This document shows, piece by piece, positions 34,901-42,512 of a stretch of DNA of 64,000 nt. The position numbers and the translations under genes are program-made. The notes below the pieces were generated by a model that saw only the letters and a list, made by a program, of their open reading frames with translations, made no database searches and had not been told where the DNA came from. Numbering within the stretch: the stretch's first letter is position 1; every line of letters starts with the position of its first letter. This DNA comes from Pseudoalteromonas luteoviolacea NCIMB 1944 (GTDB taxonomy: Bacteria > Pseudomonadota > Gammaproteobacteria > Enterobacterales > Alteromonadaceae), in NCBI RefSeq assembly GCF_001625565.1, contig NZ_AUXS01000016.1, positions 186,001-250,000 of the forward strand, written 5' to 3'.

Positions 34901-35003
34901 CATAGTTACACTGGTCTTGGTGCCCTGTTTATATGTTGTGATAGAAGATATCAAACGACTATTTACCATACTAAAACGCAGTTTGGCTACGCAACAGGCA
35001 TAA
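31899..35003 (+). CDS. RND efflux pump, inner-membrane permease (AcrB family)
   Basis: A 1,034-residue proton-driven pump of normal length. First helix HPVAANLMLLLIVCMG, two large periplasmic loops (residues ~40-330 and ~560-860) and the helix-4 proton-relay motif GIVVDDAIVIGES (~395-407) with its paired aspartates. Repeat symmetry shows in the C-terminal half (GIVAAAGVVINDSLVMTD). It works with the adaptor encoded just upstream. The HAE-type sequence does not carry the metal-binding methionine cluster expected for copper/silver pumps, so organic cargo is more likely than metal ions. In Pseudomonas aeruginosa pseudopaline leaves the cell through an RND pump, a parallel that would fit this location. 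Confidence 0.95.
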   Translation: MNQRQGLISYFVNHPVAANLMLLLIVCMGLLSYNSIQRQTFPLSESNKVTVRAIQLGASAKEIEENILLKIEQALKPQVGVKRIISTASPSRGRVEIQLHNGEDMASRLDEIKLKLDSIATFPSNMDPLLVYENVQRQRAFSIVVSGLENPVALKQLGDEMKDELLQLKGISYVDLSAMPDYEVAIEILPNKLREYNLTLAQVVSALHAQSDNLSAGQIKTASGNIYLRLEQRQYFGAGLAEVPILTGILGEKVHLKDIANIKDGFKESLNQGRFNGKRALYIMVLASKEQSLTHVVDTVKPYIERKRQTLPDEIDIYEFVDVTYYLDGRLNMMLTNLAQGAILVFIVLAVFLRTRLALWVMVGLPVAMLGAFWLMPFLGITINLVSLFAFIMVLGIVVDDAIVIGESVCDQIEHHGHSNTQVILGAQKVAMPATFGVLTTIAVFMPFMLSTGPNSGQFIAIAGVCILCLFFSLIESKLILPAHLAATPIPTLPDNHWRVRFNNKFQQALHNRYVPLLTSSINHRYAVIIGFVCLFVFAISLLISGQVRFTAVPKVPHDYPSINIQMNHNVSEAQTLAAVAQIEDVIQRVESNIKAETGKGMVEAMYTRVDHLTEAEVVTPLIPEADRPFDTFELARRWREQLPNIPGVKKLTIESDVIDIAEKGDLQYQLFAHDIATLQLASKDFIDRVNEIQGVHSVFSSLDSAQTEYQVKLKPLAHQLQLTARDVTQQVSARFYGIEMQRVMRDGQEVVFMVKGLEQNRERISALERTVISLKNGEQVFFGDVAETVEVPGISVITREQGHQVVTISANVDQQQTAIKQVSDVIEEQILPELNVKYPELMTQLGGDLLAQRKEQSQVVSFAIVGLLVVYLLLALPLQSYVQPVIVMSVIPFSLVGALWGHYFLGYSVSMMSIFGIVAAAGVVINDSLVMTDVINKNRENGLDMKEAVIRAGVSRFRAILLTSLTTFLGLVPIMFESSLQAQFVIPTAISLSFSVVFATIVTLVLVPCLYVVIEDIKRLFTILKRSLATQQA

Positions 35004-35006
35004 AAA

Positions 35007-35045
35007 AATGCCTTGGCAGGGAGACTGACCAAGGCATTGCTTTTT
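35007..35045. terminator. bidirectional terminator between RND pump and TonB receptor
   Basis: Perfect 10-bp stem AATGCCTTGG (35007-35016) with CCAAGGCATT (35029-35038), followed by T-run 35041-35045 and preceded by seven A, so it can end transcripts from both converging genes. Confidence 0.9.
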
Positions 35046-35067
35046 GAGACTTATCAGTTCACATCAA

Positions 35068-37191
35068 TTAGAACTGATAAGACGTCGAAACTAATATTTT
35101 ACGAGGCTCGCCCGGCTGTACCCACATCTGAGTATACGAATTCGTATAGTGTGTACGATCAAATGCATTGTGCACTTGTGCTTTTACTGCCCAGTTGTCG
35201 CTCAAATCATATTGTGCAAAGAAGTTTGCAGTCACATAAGATGGTAAGTAGAAGTCTGAACCACGTTGACCAAGTCTTTCATCTACATATTGTAAACCCC
35301 CGCCCACTGTCAGTGCATTACCACCAACCTCATAGTACTGGCTCAGCTGTAGACTTGCAGAGTGCTCTGGAATATTGAGCAGATCGTCACCCTTTTTAAT
35401 TGCTGCAAAAATACCTGTATCTACATAGTCTTCTTCAACTTGTGCATCTAACAACATGTAAGAGAATCGAATTTCAATATCGGCAGGTAATTGACCAGCA
35501 ATGTCTAGCTCATAACCCGCGCTACTTGCTTCACCAATGGCAAGATGGCTGCCTAGATTCTTGATGTCCGCGACAATGATGTTCTTCTGTTCACTGTCAA
35601 AATAAGCAAACGTAATGTCTAAGTTATTGTCAAGTAAAGACCATTTACTACCAAACTCTATCGATTCCGTTTCGTTTGGATCAAAAGCACTACCTTGGGC
35701 GTTGGCACCAAAGTTTAGTCGGTAACCTTCGCCATAGGTCGAGTATAAAGACCAATTGTCCGCCACTTGGAATACCACGCCGAGCTGCGGGCTAAAGCGG
35801 TTTTCAGACTGCTCAGTGTTACGGCCTTTTACCTTGTCTTCTAAAGTTTGCTTTAATGAGTCAAAGCGACCACCTATACGGACCGAAAGCGCATCAGTTA
35901 ATGCCATTTGGTTCTGAATATACAAACCAGTTGCCCATTGATTTTGCTGACGAACAATCGCAGGAACGCGTGTTCCAGGTGTAAACTGACCATATACAGG
36001 CTTGTGCACATTTATCGCATACATTTCTGCGTCTGTTGGATTTAACTGCAACGGCTTACCACGCGCGACAAGATAAGAACGATCATATTCAAACCTGTCG
36101 TAATCCACACCCACAATAATATTGTGCGTGATAGCACCTGTTTCTATTTCACCAGCGAGTTCAAAACGTACAACGTATTGATCAGTGTCATAATGACGCT
36201 CACGGTGCTGACGCGCCAGAGTTTGGCCATCTAGATAAAACTTTTGAAATTGAGGCGCTATTTCAGCATCGCTTGAAAAGCTATCAAGCTCAGTTTGTCG
36301 ATACGCAGCGGCGGAGCTAAGCGTCCATGTTTCATTAAGGTCGTAATCCCACTTTAGCTGATGGCCAAGTACACTTGTGGTCGTTGGCCCATCTCCAGGC
36401 TCCCCTAAGAAACGTTCAATTGGCATAAAATCAAAGTTACCGCCAAGTGCGATAATGCCACGATCAAACGGGATCTCATGCTCAGCGTATTCTAATTCAT
36501 AAGAAATACTAGAACGTTCGCTTTGTTCAAATAATAGCGAAGCCATAAACCCTTGTTTTTGCGTTTCTATGGTGTCTCGGAAACTATCTTCTTCTTGATA
36601 GAATCCAATAAAGCGACCCGCAACATCATCGGCAAATACTGCATTTACATCGGCTTCTAAGCGACGGTGAGCGCGACTACCCGCGGTCAATGCAATCGAA
36701 CTTGCAGAGTCAAATGTCGGTTTTTTTGTCACCAAGTTAATTGAACCACCCGGCTCGCCACGACCATATAAAGCAGCCTTTGGTCCTTTTAATACTTCGA
36801 CACGCTCGATACCTGATACATCGCGCGGCCCTGAAAACCCTCGTCCAGCATTAAAACCATTGACTAGGTAGCCACTGGGTACATTCTCATCGCCAAAAAA
36901 GCCACGTATTGCATAGCTATCCCAAAGCCCGCCCAAACTGTTTTGACGGCTAACTGATGCTGACATGTCTAGAACATCTGTCAGGTCTGTTAATCCGGTA
37001 TTTTCAATGAGCTGTGAGTCGAACTCGAAAGTAGATTCAGGTGATTGCAAGTGTGTGAACTCACCACGATAAGCTTGGCGTTCACCAGTGACTTCTATTT
37101 TTTCAATACCGTTGTCGGCGTGAGCAGAGAAAATGGCAGCAAGTGACAGAGAAAGTACGCTTAAACGACAAGCATAGTTTAGGGGTTTCAT
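35068..37191 (-). CDS. TonB-dependent siderophore-type outer-membrane receptor
   Basis: A 707-residue receptor. Signal peptide (LSVLSLSLAAIFSAHA), then a plug domain (residues ~35-160) with IERVEVLKGPKAALYGRGEP and GGSINLVTKKP, which is the siderophore-receptor form, then a 22-strand-type barrel ending in a terminal Phe (ILVSTSYQF). No clear TonB-box is certain, though IEKIEVTG near residue 30 is a candidate. Length equals that of CntO-type pseudopaline receptors. It would bring a metal-loaded metallophore into the periplasm using the proton force relayed by TonB. A Zur-like box is 17 bases before the start, so synthesis rises when zinc is short, if the box is real. Confidence 0.95.
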   Translation of the reverse strand: MKPLNYACRLSVLSLSLAAIFSAHADNGIEKIEVTGERQAYRGEFTHLQSPESTFEFDSQLIENTGLTDLTDVLDMSASVSRQNSLGGLWDSYAIRGFFGDENVPSGYLVNGFNAGRGFSGPRDVSGIERVEVLKGPKAALYGRGEPGGSINLVTKKPTFDSASSIALTAGSRAHRRLEADVNAVFADDVAGRFIGFYQEEDSFRDTIETQKQGFMASLLFEQSERSSISYELEYAEHEIPFDRGIIALGGNFDFMPIERFLGEPGDGPTTTSVLGHQLKWDYDLNETWTLSSAAAYRQTELDSFSSDAEIAPQFQKFYLDGQTLARQHRERHYDTDQYVVRFELAGEIETGAITHNIIVGVDYDRFEYDRSYLVARGKPLQLNPTDAEMYAINVHKPVYGQFTPGTRVPAIVRQQNQWATGLYIQNQMALTDALSVRIGGRFDSLKQTLEDKVKGRNTEQSENRFSPQLGVVFQVADNWSLYSTYGEGYRLNFGANAQGSAFDPNETESIEFGSKWSLLDNNLDITFAYFDSEQKNIIVADIKNLGSHLAIGEASSAGYELDIAGQLPADIEIRFSYMLLDAQVEEDYVDTGIFAAIKKGDDLLNIPEHSASLQLSQYYEVGGNALTVGGGLQYVDERLGQRGSDFYLPSYVTANFFAQYDLSDNWAVKAQVHNAFDRTHYTNSYTQMWVQPGEPRKILVSTSYQF

Positions 37192-37207
37192 TACAAATCC
37201 TTTATTT

Positions 37208-37220
37208 GATATGTTATAAC
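37208..37220. promoter_or_regulatory. Zur-like operator 3 (TonB receptor)
   Basis: GATATGTTATAAC; on the minus strand it reads GTTATAACATATC, identical to the 13-base site at 30600. It is 17 bases before the receptor start, where a bound repressor would block transcription or translation start. It is about 250 bases from the divergent gene at 37470. Confidence 0.65.
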
Positions 37221-37469
37221 GTTTTTGGGTACTTTAGCATGTGTCAATGCGAGTGTTAAGGATTATCGTTTAAGTATTTGTTGCAAAGTATTTTTCTGTA
37301 TTTACCGAACTGACTGACACTTACCTAACCTGCTTCCAGCTTCTAGAGCGCTGTAATAAAGCGTAATGTTTTTTTCTACCTTTCTTGCTCTAACTTGTAA
37401 ATACAGCTTTCTTTTGAGTAGAGATAGCTGTCTCTAAGCAACAAACCGTCAAACTGAAGGAGCAAGAAA

Positions 37470-38564
37470 ATGTCACATGTCATACCCAAAAAAACCAGTG
37501 ATCGAGGCCTAAGCTTGTCGTCCACTGCACAACCCCCATCTTCGCTAGGCAGGGAAACCTTAGACCAATACAGAGAGAGCCAAATGCGTGAGCCTCGGTG
37601 GGATCACGTCAATATTGGCGTTAGCAAAGCAGATTTAGATAACAACTTTGAGTTTTTAAACGGTGCGGTATTAAACCGCAGTGCTGATGAGCAACTGCTG
37701 CTAACCACCACAGGGCTATTTGGCCCAATTAGAACAGGCACTTTGGTTCACCTAGATCCAGATGCAGATAACCTCGTTGTACAAAGCGATTGTGCACCAC
37801 TTAATCCAGAGGCAGATTTGGTTACACGCTTAAACCGACTGCATGACGAAGCAACACACAACCCTCCTGGTAATAAACATGCGCTCAGCGTATCTGGGTT
37901 TTGGACATCAGCGACAGATGGAGGTGGGATCCCAGGTTTAGATGGCGCATCCAATGTATTTGGTAGTACGGGTCAGCTAATCTGCGACACCGAACACCTT
38001 GAGTTCCCAGTACTCACATACGGCGGTGATGCAAAGTCTCAACAAGAGTATTTACAAACGCTTGCCTACTACGGTGGCACTTTGTTAAGACCTAAAGAAG
38101 AATTTGCCTTAGGGTTTATTCAAGATTTGTGGGGGATCCAATATGACCAAAAGCTCCCGCAATACGTCACCGACTATCAATTTGGCGTGCATAAAGGCGG
38201 AGGCCTATTTGTAGAACACCACCCATTTCCACATATTTGGCTGCCAGCGACTGGCTCTGATCCCGTTTTTCATAGATCCACAAAGTCGCGAATATTGCTG
38301 GGTAGACGAAGAGATATAGACCACGAAGATGGTTACTATCGTACGGTTAAAACACAGCATTTCCATTTTACGCTATTTGAAGTGCCAAATGATGGTAGTG
38401 CACTCGCCATCAGACCTCAGTGCATTCATAACGACAGCTTTACCGATGGAGCCCAAACGGTATTCTTAGCAAATACCCCAGCCAACACTGTCGCAATAAG
38501 GCAAAGTGCGCCTTTAACAGACATGACGTTTGATAGATATACGACCATGGATATGTACAAATAA
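37470..38564 (+). CDS. unrecognised 364-residue cytoplasmic protein beside the receptor
   Basis: I do not recognise this protein. It has no signal peptide or membrane segment. Notable are a histidine-rich stretch (VHKGGGLFVEHHPFPH, residues ~245-260), an HFHF motif (~302-305) and a conserved-looking glycine turn (SATDGGGIPGLDG). Two His clusters of this kind in a mainly beta protein recall cupin-type metal sites, but that is a guess. A GAAGGAG ribosome site precedes the ATG. It is divergent from the TonB receptor and may be a tailoring enzyme or a metal-handling protein of the same system. It is not a dinucleotide-binding opine dehydrogenase: I find no GxGxxG. Confidence 0.75.
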   Translation: MSHVIPKKTSDRGLSLSSTAQPPSSLGRETLDQYRESQMREPRWDHVNIGVSKADLDNNFEFLNGAVLNRSADEQLLLTTTGLFGPIRTGTLVHLDPDADNLVVQSDCAPLNPEADLVTRLNRLHDEATHNPPGNKHALSVSGFWTSATDGGGIPGLDGASNVFGSTGQLICDTEHLEFPVLTYGGDAKSQQEYLQTLAYYGGTLLRPKEEFALGFIQDLWGIQYDQKLPQYVTDYQFGVHKGGGLFVEHHPFPHIWLPATGSDPVFHRSTKSRILLGRRRDIDHEDGYYRTVKTQHFHFTLFEVPNDGSALAIRPQCIHNDSFTDGAQTVFLANTPANTVAIRQSAPLTDMTFDRYTTMDMYK

Positions 38565-38576
38565 AGATATAGTAAG

Positions 38577-38599
38577 GCGCAAAGGAAAAGCCTTTGCGC
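38577..38599 (+). terminator. terminator after the unrecognised gene
   Basis: Stem GCGCAAAGG (38577-38585) with its complement CCTTTGCGC (38591-38599) and a five-base loop, just past the stop codon at 38564. The T-tract is weak. Confidence 0.6.
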
Positions 38600-38679
38600 T
38601 ATTTCAGTATTGCCAAAGTACGTAAGCTTAATTTAGATAAAATCCGAAATACGCATTAAAGCCTACTTATTTTAGAGTT

Positions 38680-38814
38680 TTATGTTGTGAAGATTGGTGG
38701 GTTTTTTCCAATAGCAAAATAACTTGCTTTTTCAAGACACTCCTCACTCGAGGCAAGCTCAATAGTAAGTAATACAGTAACAATAACTAAATAGGTTGGT
38801 TTGATTAAACGCAT
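38680..38814 (-). CDS. small exported peptide, about 44 residues
   Basis: Starts at the ATG at 38814 with a strong AAGGAG six bases upstream, which picks it over an in-frame ATG two codons earlier and over the longer frame. Residues ~1-23 form a signal peptide or single membrane helix (YLVIVTVLLTIELASS), leaving about 20 residues with one Cys. The good ribosome site argues that it is translated. Function unknown; a secreted peptide or a small membrane protein are both possible. Confidence 0.45.
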   Translation of the reverse strand: MRLIKPTYLVIVTVLLTIELASSEECLEKASYFAIGKNPPIFTT

Positions 38815-39060
38815 TTTCATCTCCTTATTAAAAGTCAAAAAGGCATAACTCAGCACCTTTGAATACAGTAAAAACAAGACTGCACAAGCCCGCCATTCAT
38901 CACTTGATGGCAGCCTGATTTATTTATGAATTCAGCAAAAAAATACAAAATAAAATTAATAAACAAAGATTTAACTTTTATTGAACCGCTTTGAATACGC
39001 TTTATCTGTACTCGACAGGCTAGTTAAAATACGTTGACCATTTTCTGACGTACAAGCCTA

Positions 39061-39310
39061 TTGGAGTAGAAGTTTTTTGCCACAAAAATGGAGTCTTACT
39101 ATGGCATGAGCAGCTTTACTCTTGGGATTATGATTATGCTTGGCGTACTGCGGCTGATTGCGAAAGAATGTATGGCGGTAAAGCGACAATGAGAAATATC
39201 AGGCACAACTGAGTTTTTGTGAAGTAAAAACATAACCTTACCATCGCATTACTCATTCAAATGAGACACTAGCAGTGGCGCAAAATAAGTGGGGATACTA
39301 CGTTCTTTTG
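39061..39310 (+). repeat. 250-bp repeat, copy A, with remnant of a small gene
   Basis: Closely matches 41148-41396 on the same strand. The first ~150 bases of both code for a roughly 48-residue stretch with HKNGVLLWHEQ and DYDYAWRTAADCERMYGG, almost identical in the two, which suggests selection on a small protein in the past. Copy A has no ATG and a stop just upstream of the reading frame, so it is probably a remnant. Confidence 0.8.
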
Positions 39311-39320
39311 CCCATGTTAT

Positions 39321-39350
39321 TTCACCAAAGAGCTCAAACTCTTTGGTGAA
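39321..39350. repeat. perfect 12-bp hairpin after repeat copy A
   Basis: TTCACCAAAGAG (39321-39332) and its complement (39339-39350) with a six-base loop. It lies immediately after copy A, and could be a terminator for a transcript across it; the T-tract is weak. Confidence 0.6.
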
Positions 39351-39639
39351 AAGTTACTAGTTTATTTACTGGTTATGGAAATATTGACACTCTAGAGCCA
39401 CAGTTTGTTAGGCGAGTATTTCTCGGGTAAGAATCACCGGAAATTTTATTTAAACGATTAAATACCCTCTAAGCATATGATCCGTAACTACTAATATAAA
39501 AATCAGTAATATTCCCATTATATTTATACTTGAATGCGCAATAGATGTGATCGCTTCTAGGCCCGATGAGCGGCTATCGCGACATTACTTACAATGAGCT
39601 ACATCAGATATACACCCAATACCACAGTTATGACTTGCA

Positions 39640-39885
39640 TCAGCAAATTTCCAAACAAGCCTTGTTATTTTTAATCTGGAACTCTCTAATCACTTGAGCG
39701 TCATTAAAATTATTATCTGCGGTTTGAGTGATCTGATGAATACGACTTGTACCATTAATGTTCTTGCTATGGTAACTGATATACGATCTTGCCATTGTGC
39801 CACTTGAACCATTATTGTCGTAGTACTTCCAAGTTACATACCCTTTGTGTACTTTAAACGCTGTGATACGACTTTGCAGGGCCAT
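39640..39885 (-). CDS. possible small hypothetical protein
   Basis: An open frame of up to 98 residues that overlaps the end of the solute-binding-protein gene by 28 bases if read from its first start; an internal ATG at 39885 gives about 81 residues with no overlap. Composition is plausible for a real protein (YVTWKYYDNNGSSGTMARSY) but there is no strong ribosome site and no recognised family. Confidence 0.4.
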   Translation of the reverse strand: MALQSRITAFKVHKGYVTWKYYDNNGSSGTMARSYISYHSKNINGTSRIHQITQTADNNFNDAQVIREFQIKNNKACLEIC

Positions 39886-39908
39886 AAAATCTTTAAGTAT
39901 AGTTTTGA

Positions 39909-40724
39909 TTAATAAATGGTCGTTTTTCCGGAGCACTGTTCAAGCCTCTTAGCATGGCTCTTATATACCTGATTTGGATAAGGAAGGTATTGTTCGACAA
40001 TAGTATCTACATGCAGATTTTGCTTCAAATAATCAATAGAGCGTTGAAGTTTTTTCACAATAACATCATCGATATTTTTATTCATTGCTAAATAATTTCC
40101 TTTTAAAGATCTGTGCTCTAGAACAAAGACAGGTTCTACATCTGAAAAAGTTAACCCTGCTTTTTTTAGTTGGGCTCCCAACGTAACAGAAGAACCTATG
40201 ATTAAGTCCAGCTTTCCTTTTTTAAACAGCTCCATTTCTTGATGCTTTTCAGCAAATGTTAAGTAGTGTATTCCCTCTTTTAGCTGTAAGTCATCAAACA
40301 CTAATTGATAGATGTCAAGGCGCATTAAACCAATCGTAAAATGCTTAAGATCGTCAGTTGAATGGATAATCAAATCTTTGTTTTCTTTAAGCTTATAGAA
40401 GCAGGTAACACTGTAAACAAGAGGGCCAACCCACTTAAACTTATCTTCTCTGGCCGGGGTGCGCGAGGTAGAGAACAAGCCTGAGTTTTTATTTAATTTT
40501 GTATTTTTCATGGCTCTTGCCCAAGGCAACAGTACTAATTCACAGTCAATACCAGAAACCCTACATGCTTCCATCACAACTTCGGTATTTATTCCTTTTA
40601 TTTCATTTTGTTGCGAAAAGTTGTAAGGGGGGAATTCTTCTGTATAGAGTGTTATTTTTTCACCGCTGCTAGGTGCGCAAGGCAGCGAAAAATAAAACAA
40701 GATCATCATCAAATAATATTTCAT
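39909..40724 (-). CDS. periplasmic solute-binding protein (SBP_bac_3-like)
   Basis: A 271-residue protein with a signal peptide (MMILFYFSLPCAPSSG) and the fold markers of family 3 extracellular solute-binding proteins: EEFPPYNF at the start of the mature part, then LVLLPWARAMKNTKLNKNSGLFSTSRTPARE, and an ELFKKGKLDLIIGSS hinge-side segment. Such proteins bind amino acids or similar small solutes. There is no ABC permease or ATPase next to it, so it may act alone as a sensor-type or orphan binding protein; orphans of this kind are common in the Alteromonadales. Confidence 0.85.
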   Translation of the reverse strand: MKYYLMMILFYFSLPCAPSSGEKITLYTEEFPPYNFSQQNEIKGINTEVVMEACRVSGIDCELVLLPWARAMKNTKLNKNSGLFSTSRTPAREDKFKWVGPLVYSVTCFYKLKENKDLIIHSTDDLKHFTIGLMRLDIYQLVFDDLQLKEGIHYLTFAEKHQEMELFKKGKLDLIIGSSVTLGAQLKKAGLTFSDVEPVFVLEHRSLKGNYLAMNKNIDDVIVKKLQRSIDYLKQNLHVDTIVEQYLPYPNQVYKSHAKRLEQCSGKTTIY

Positions 40725-41147
40725 GCTTTCTCAATTATTCTAAATCCAAAAGTAGCTCAGTATTCGTTACTACTTTATACAAAGTATCTTTTTATGTAAG
40801 TCTAGTACATGTTATTGGCTAGCGGTTAGTTGCTAGGGGCTAACCCCATCAACGTGATTGCTAGTTCGTTGAAAATACCTCATTTCAGATAATAAGCACG
40901 ACGCGCGTGGGATCGCCTTTAAGAGAAAGCCAGCGACTGAAAGTAGTACGCTCTTATAGCCACAGAAACGAGCACTACTGCTATGCGATATCGGCAGTTG
41001 GCGAGGGCTGAAAAATCCAAATTTCTGCATTATGAAGTAGGTTGCTCTGTCTCTTACATCGCTAAAAAGTAAATTGTCATTGCGCCACCGCCTTATTGAG
41101 AGTAATTGTCCTGATTCAGCACACGTGGGAACCGGAAGCAAACCCAG
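40725..41147. other. intergenic with short GGTTAG/CTAACC-type repeat tract
   Basis: Around 40815-40846 runs of GCTAGCGGTTAG and GGGGCTAACCCC form a small imperfect inverted repeat. A 102-codon open frame on the minus strand here has no ribosome site and poor composition and is not called. The remainder is AT-rich spacer. Confidence 0.4.
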
Positions 41148-41396
41148 TCGGACTAAAGATATATCGCCACAAAAATGGTGTCTTACTATGGCATGAGCAG
41201 TTTTACTCTTGGGATTATGATTATGCTTGGCGAACTGCCGCAGATTGCGAAAGAATGTATGGCGGCAAAGCGACGATGAGAAATATCAGGCGCAACTGAG
41301 TTTTGGTGAAGTAAAAGCGTTGCTTTGACATCGCATTACTCTTTCAAATAAGAAGCTAGCAGTACTGCAATTAAGTGGAAATACTGCGGTTTTTTT
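41148..41396 (+). repeat. 250-bp repeat, copy B, with small open frame
   Basis: Second copy of the element at 39061. Its frame is open from a TTG at 41096 to a stop at 41299 (up to 67 residues), sharing HKNGVLLWHEQ and DYDYAWRTAADCERMYGG with copy A. Homology continues for ~100 bases past the stop. No ATG start or ribosome site is seen, so a pseudogene or a non-coding repeat is more likely than a working gene. A GAGAGTAAC hairpin follows at 41409-41440. Confidence 0.75.
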
Positions 41397-41453
41397 ACGA
41401 ATTTCACTGAGAGTAACCTTTTACTTAAGCCGTTACTCTCTTACATCACTTTT

Positions 41454-42512
41454 CTATTCGTTATTTCCTTGCAATGATAACGTGCTTTGCAATGTATTTT
41501 GTGGTCCAACTTTTGCCGCGCCGCCAATCAAATACAGAGTATTATTCAGTGTCACAGAGCCATGGCCATGCCGTGCTTGTGGCATATCGGGTAACGTCTC
41601 CCACTTGTCTGTATCTGGGTCATAGCGCCAAGCATGTTTAAACGCTTTTCCCAATTTCCACTGGTGGTTAGGGCCAAACACTTCTCCACCTGTCACAATC
41701 ACTTTGCCATCAAGTACACTGGCTGAAAGCCCCGCCGAAGCCACAGGTAGCGGGCTTATTGTGGTCCATGTATCCATTTTTGTATCATAGACTTCCGCAT
41801 GGTTTAAGTTTTTGCTGCCTTCACTCGCGGAACGCCCGCCAAACACATAAATTTTGTCACCAACCACAGCACTTGCTGCGGAATTTCGTTTAATCGAAGC
41901 AGGCTTTGCTTTGCGCCAATAAGCATTGTTGACCAGAACATAGTGGGCGTTTGAGTCGACATTTTTGCCTGTTTCGGAAGAGATTGTTTTGCCGCCAATA
42001 ACGTGAATATACTTTCCGACGTTGGCATACACAGATTCTGCCAGAGGGATTGGTAAAGTGGGCCCAGAACGCCAAGCTTGAAACTTACCATCCAACCTGA
42101 ACACAGACTTTTTGATTTGCCACGCGTTGCTTTTAGGCCCGGCGTAGCCACCAATACCATAGACATAGTGTCGATTACTAACCATGCCCAAATGATGACG
42201 CGGCTCGGGCAACGATGGGGCTTTTTGCCATTGACCCGTTGGTGGATTCAAAATATATACATCTTTGGTTGGCCCAAGTCCAAAAAATGACGGTGACTGA
42301 GACGGAGTAAATCCTCCTCCTGTGATTATCCGCTCTTTAAATACAGCCGGATAAACTTCTTGAAATGCAACGGGTAAGCTGGGGGCTTGCTGCCAATAAT
42401 TAACGCTGTTTTCAACTGCTTTAGTACTTGACCAAACACTGCCCGAAGCTAAACCACTTAGCACTATACAGCTTTGTACCACTAAATTGACTTTCGCAGA
42501 TAAACAACGCAT
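41454..42512 (-). CDS. secreted Kelch-repeat protein
   Basis: About 352 residues, start chosen at the ATG at 42512 because AAGGAG is five to six bases upstream; the GTG at 42518 is in the way of that site. Signal peptide (VVQSCIVLSGLASGSVWSS). At least five Kelch blades with the double-glycine/aromatic pattern: RIITGGGF, YVYGIGGYAG, YIHVIGGKT, KIYVFGGRS, KVIVTGGEV, TLYLIGGAA. These fold into a beta propeller in the periplasm or on the surface. Relatives include N-acetylneuraminate epimerase, but no sialic-acid genes are nearby. Role unknown; binding protein or epimerase-type enzyme are both possible. Confidence 0.88.
   Translation of the reverse strand: MRCLSAKVNLVVQSCIVLSGLASGSVWSSTKAVENSVNYWQQAPSLPVAFQEVYPAVFKERIITGGGFTPSQSPSFFGLGPTKDVYILNPPTGQWQKAPSLPEPRHHLGMVSNRHYVYGIGGYAGPKSNAWQIKKSVFRLDGKFQAWRSGPTLPIPLAESVYANVGKYIHVIGGKTISSETGKNVDSNAHYVLVNNAYWRKAKPASIKRNSAASAVVGDKIYVFGGRSASEGSKNLNHAEVYDTKMDTWTTISPLPVASAGLSASVLDGKVIVTGGEVFGPNHQWKLGKAFKHAWRYDPDTDKWETLPDMPQARHGHGSVTLNNTLYLIGGAAKVGPQNTLQSTLSLQGNNE

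Noticed and set aside
37470..38564. The unrecognised protein as the missing opine dehydrogenase
   Set aside because: No GxGxxG dinucleotide-binding motif near the N-terminus and no other Rossmann features.
39417..39430. GTTAGGC, like an integron attC core site
   Set aside because: No matching RYYYAAC site at a suitable distance upstream, no integrase gene and no cassette array; single occurrence is expected by chance.
40833..41141. 102-codon minus-strand open frame
   Set aside because: No ribosome site, odd composition, overlaps the repeat copy B frame on the other strand.
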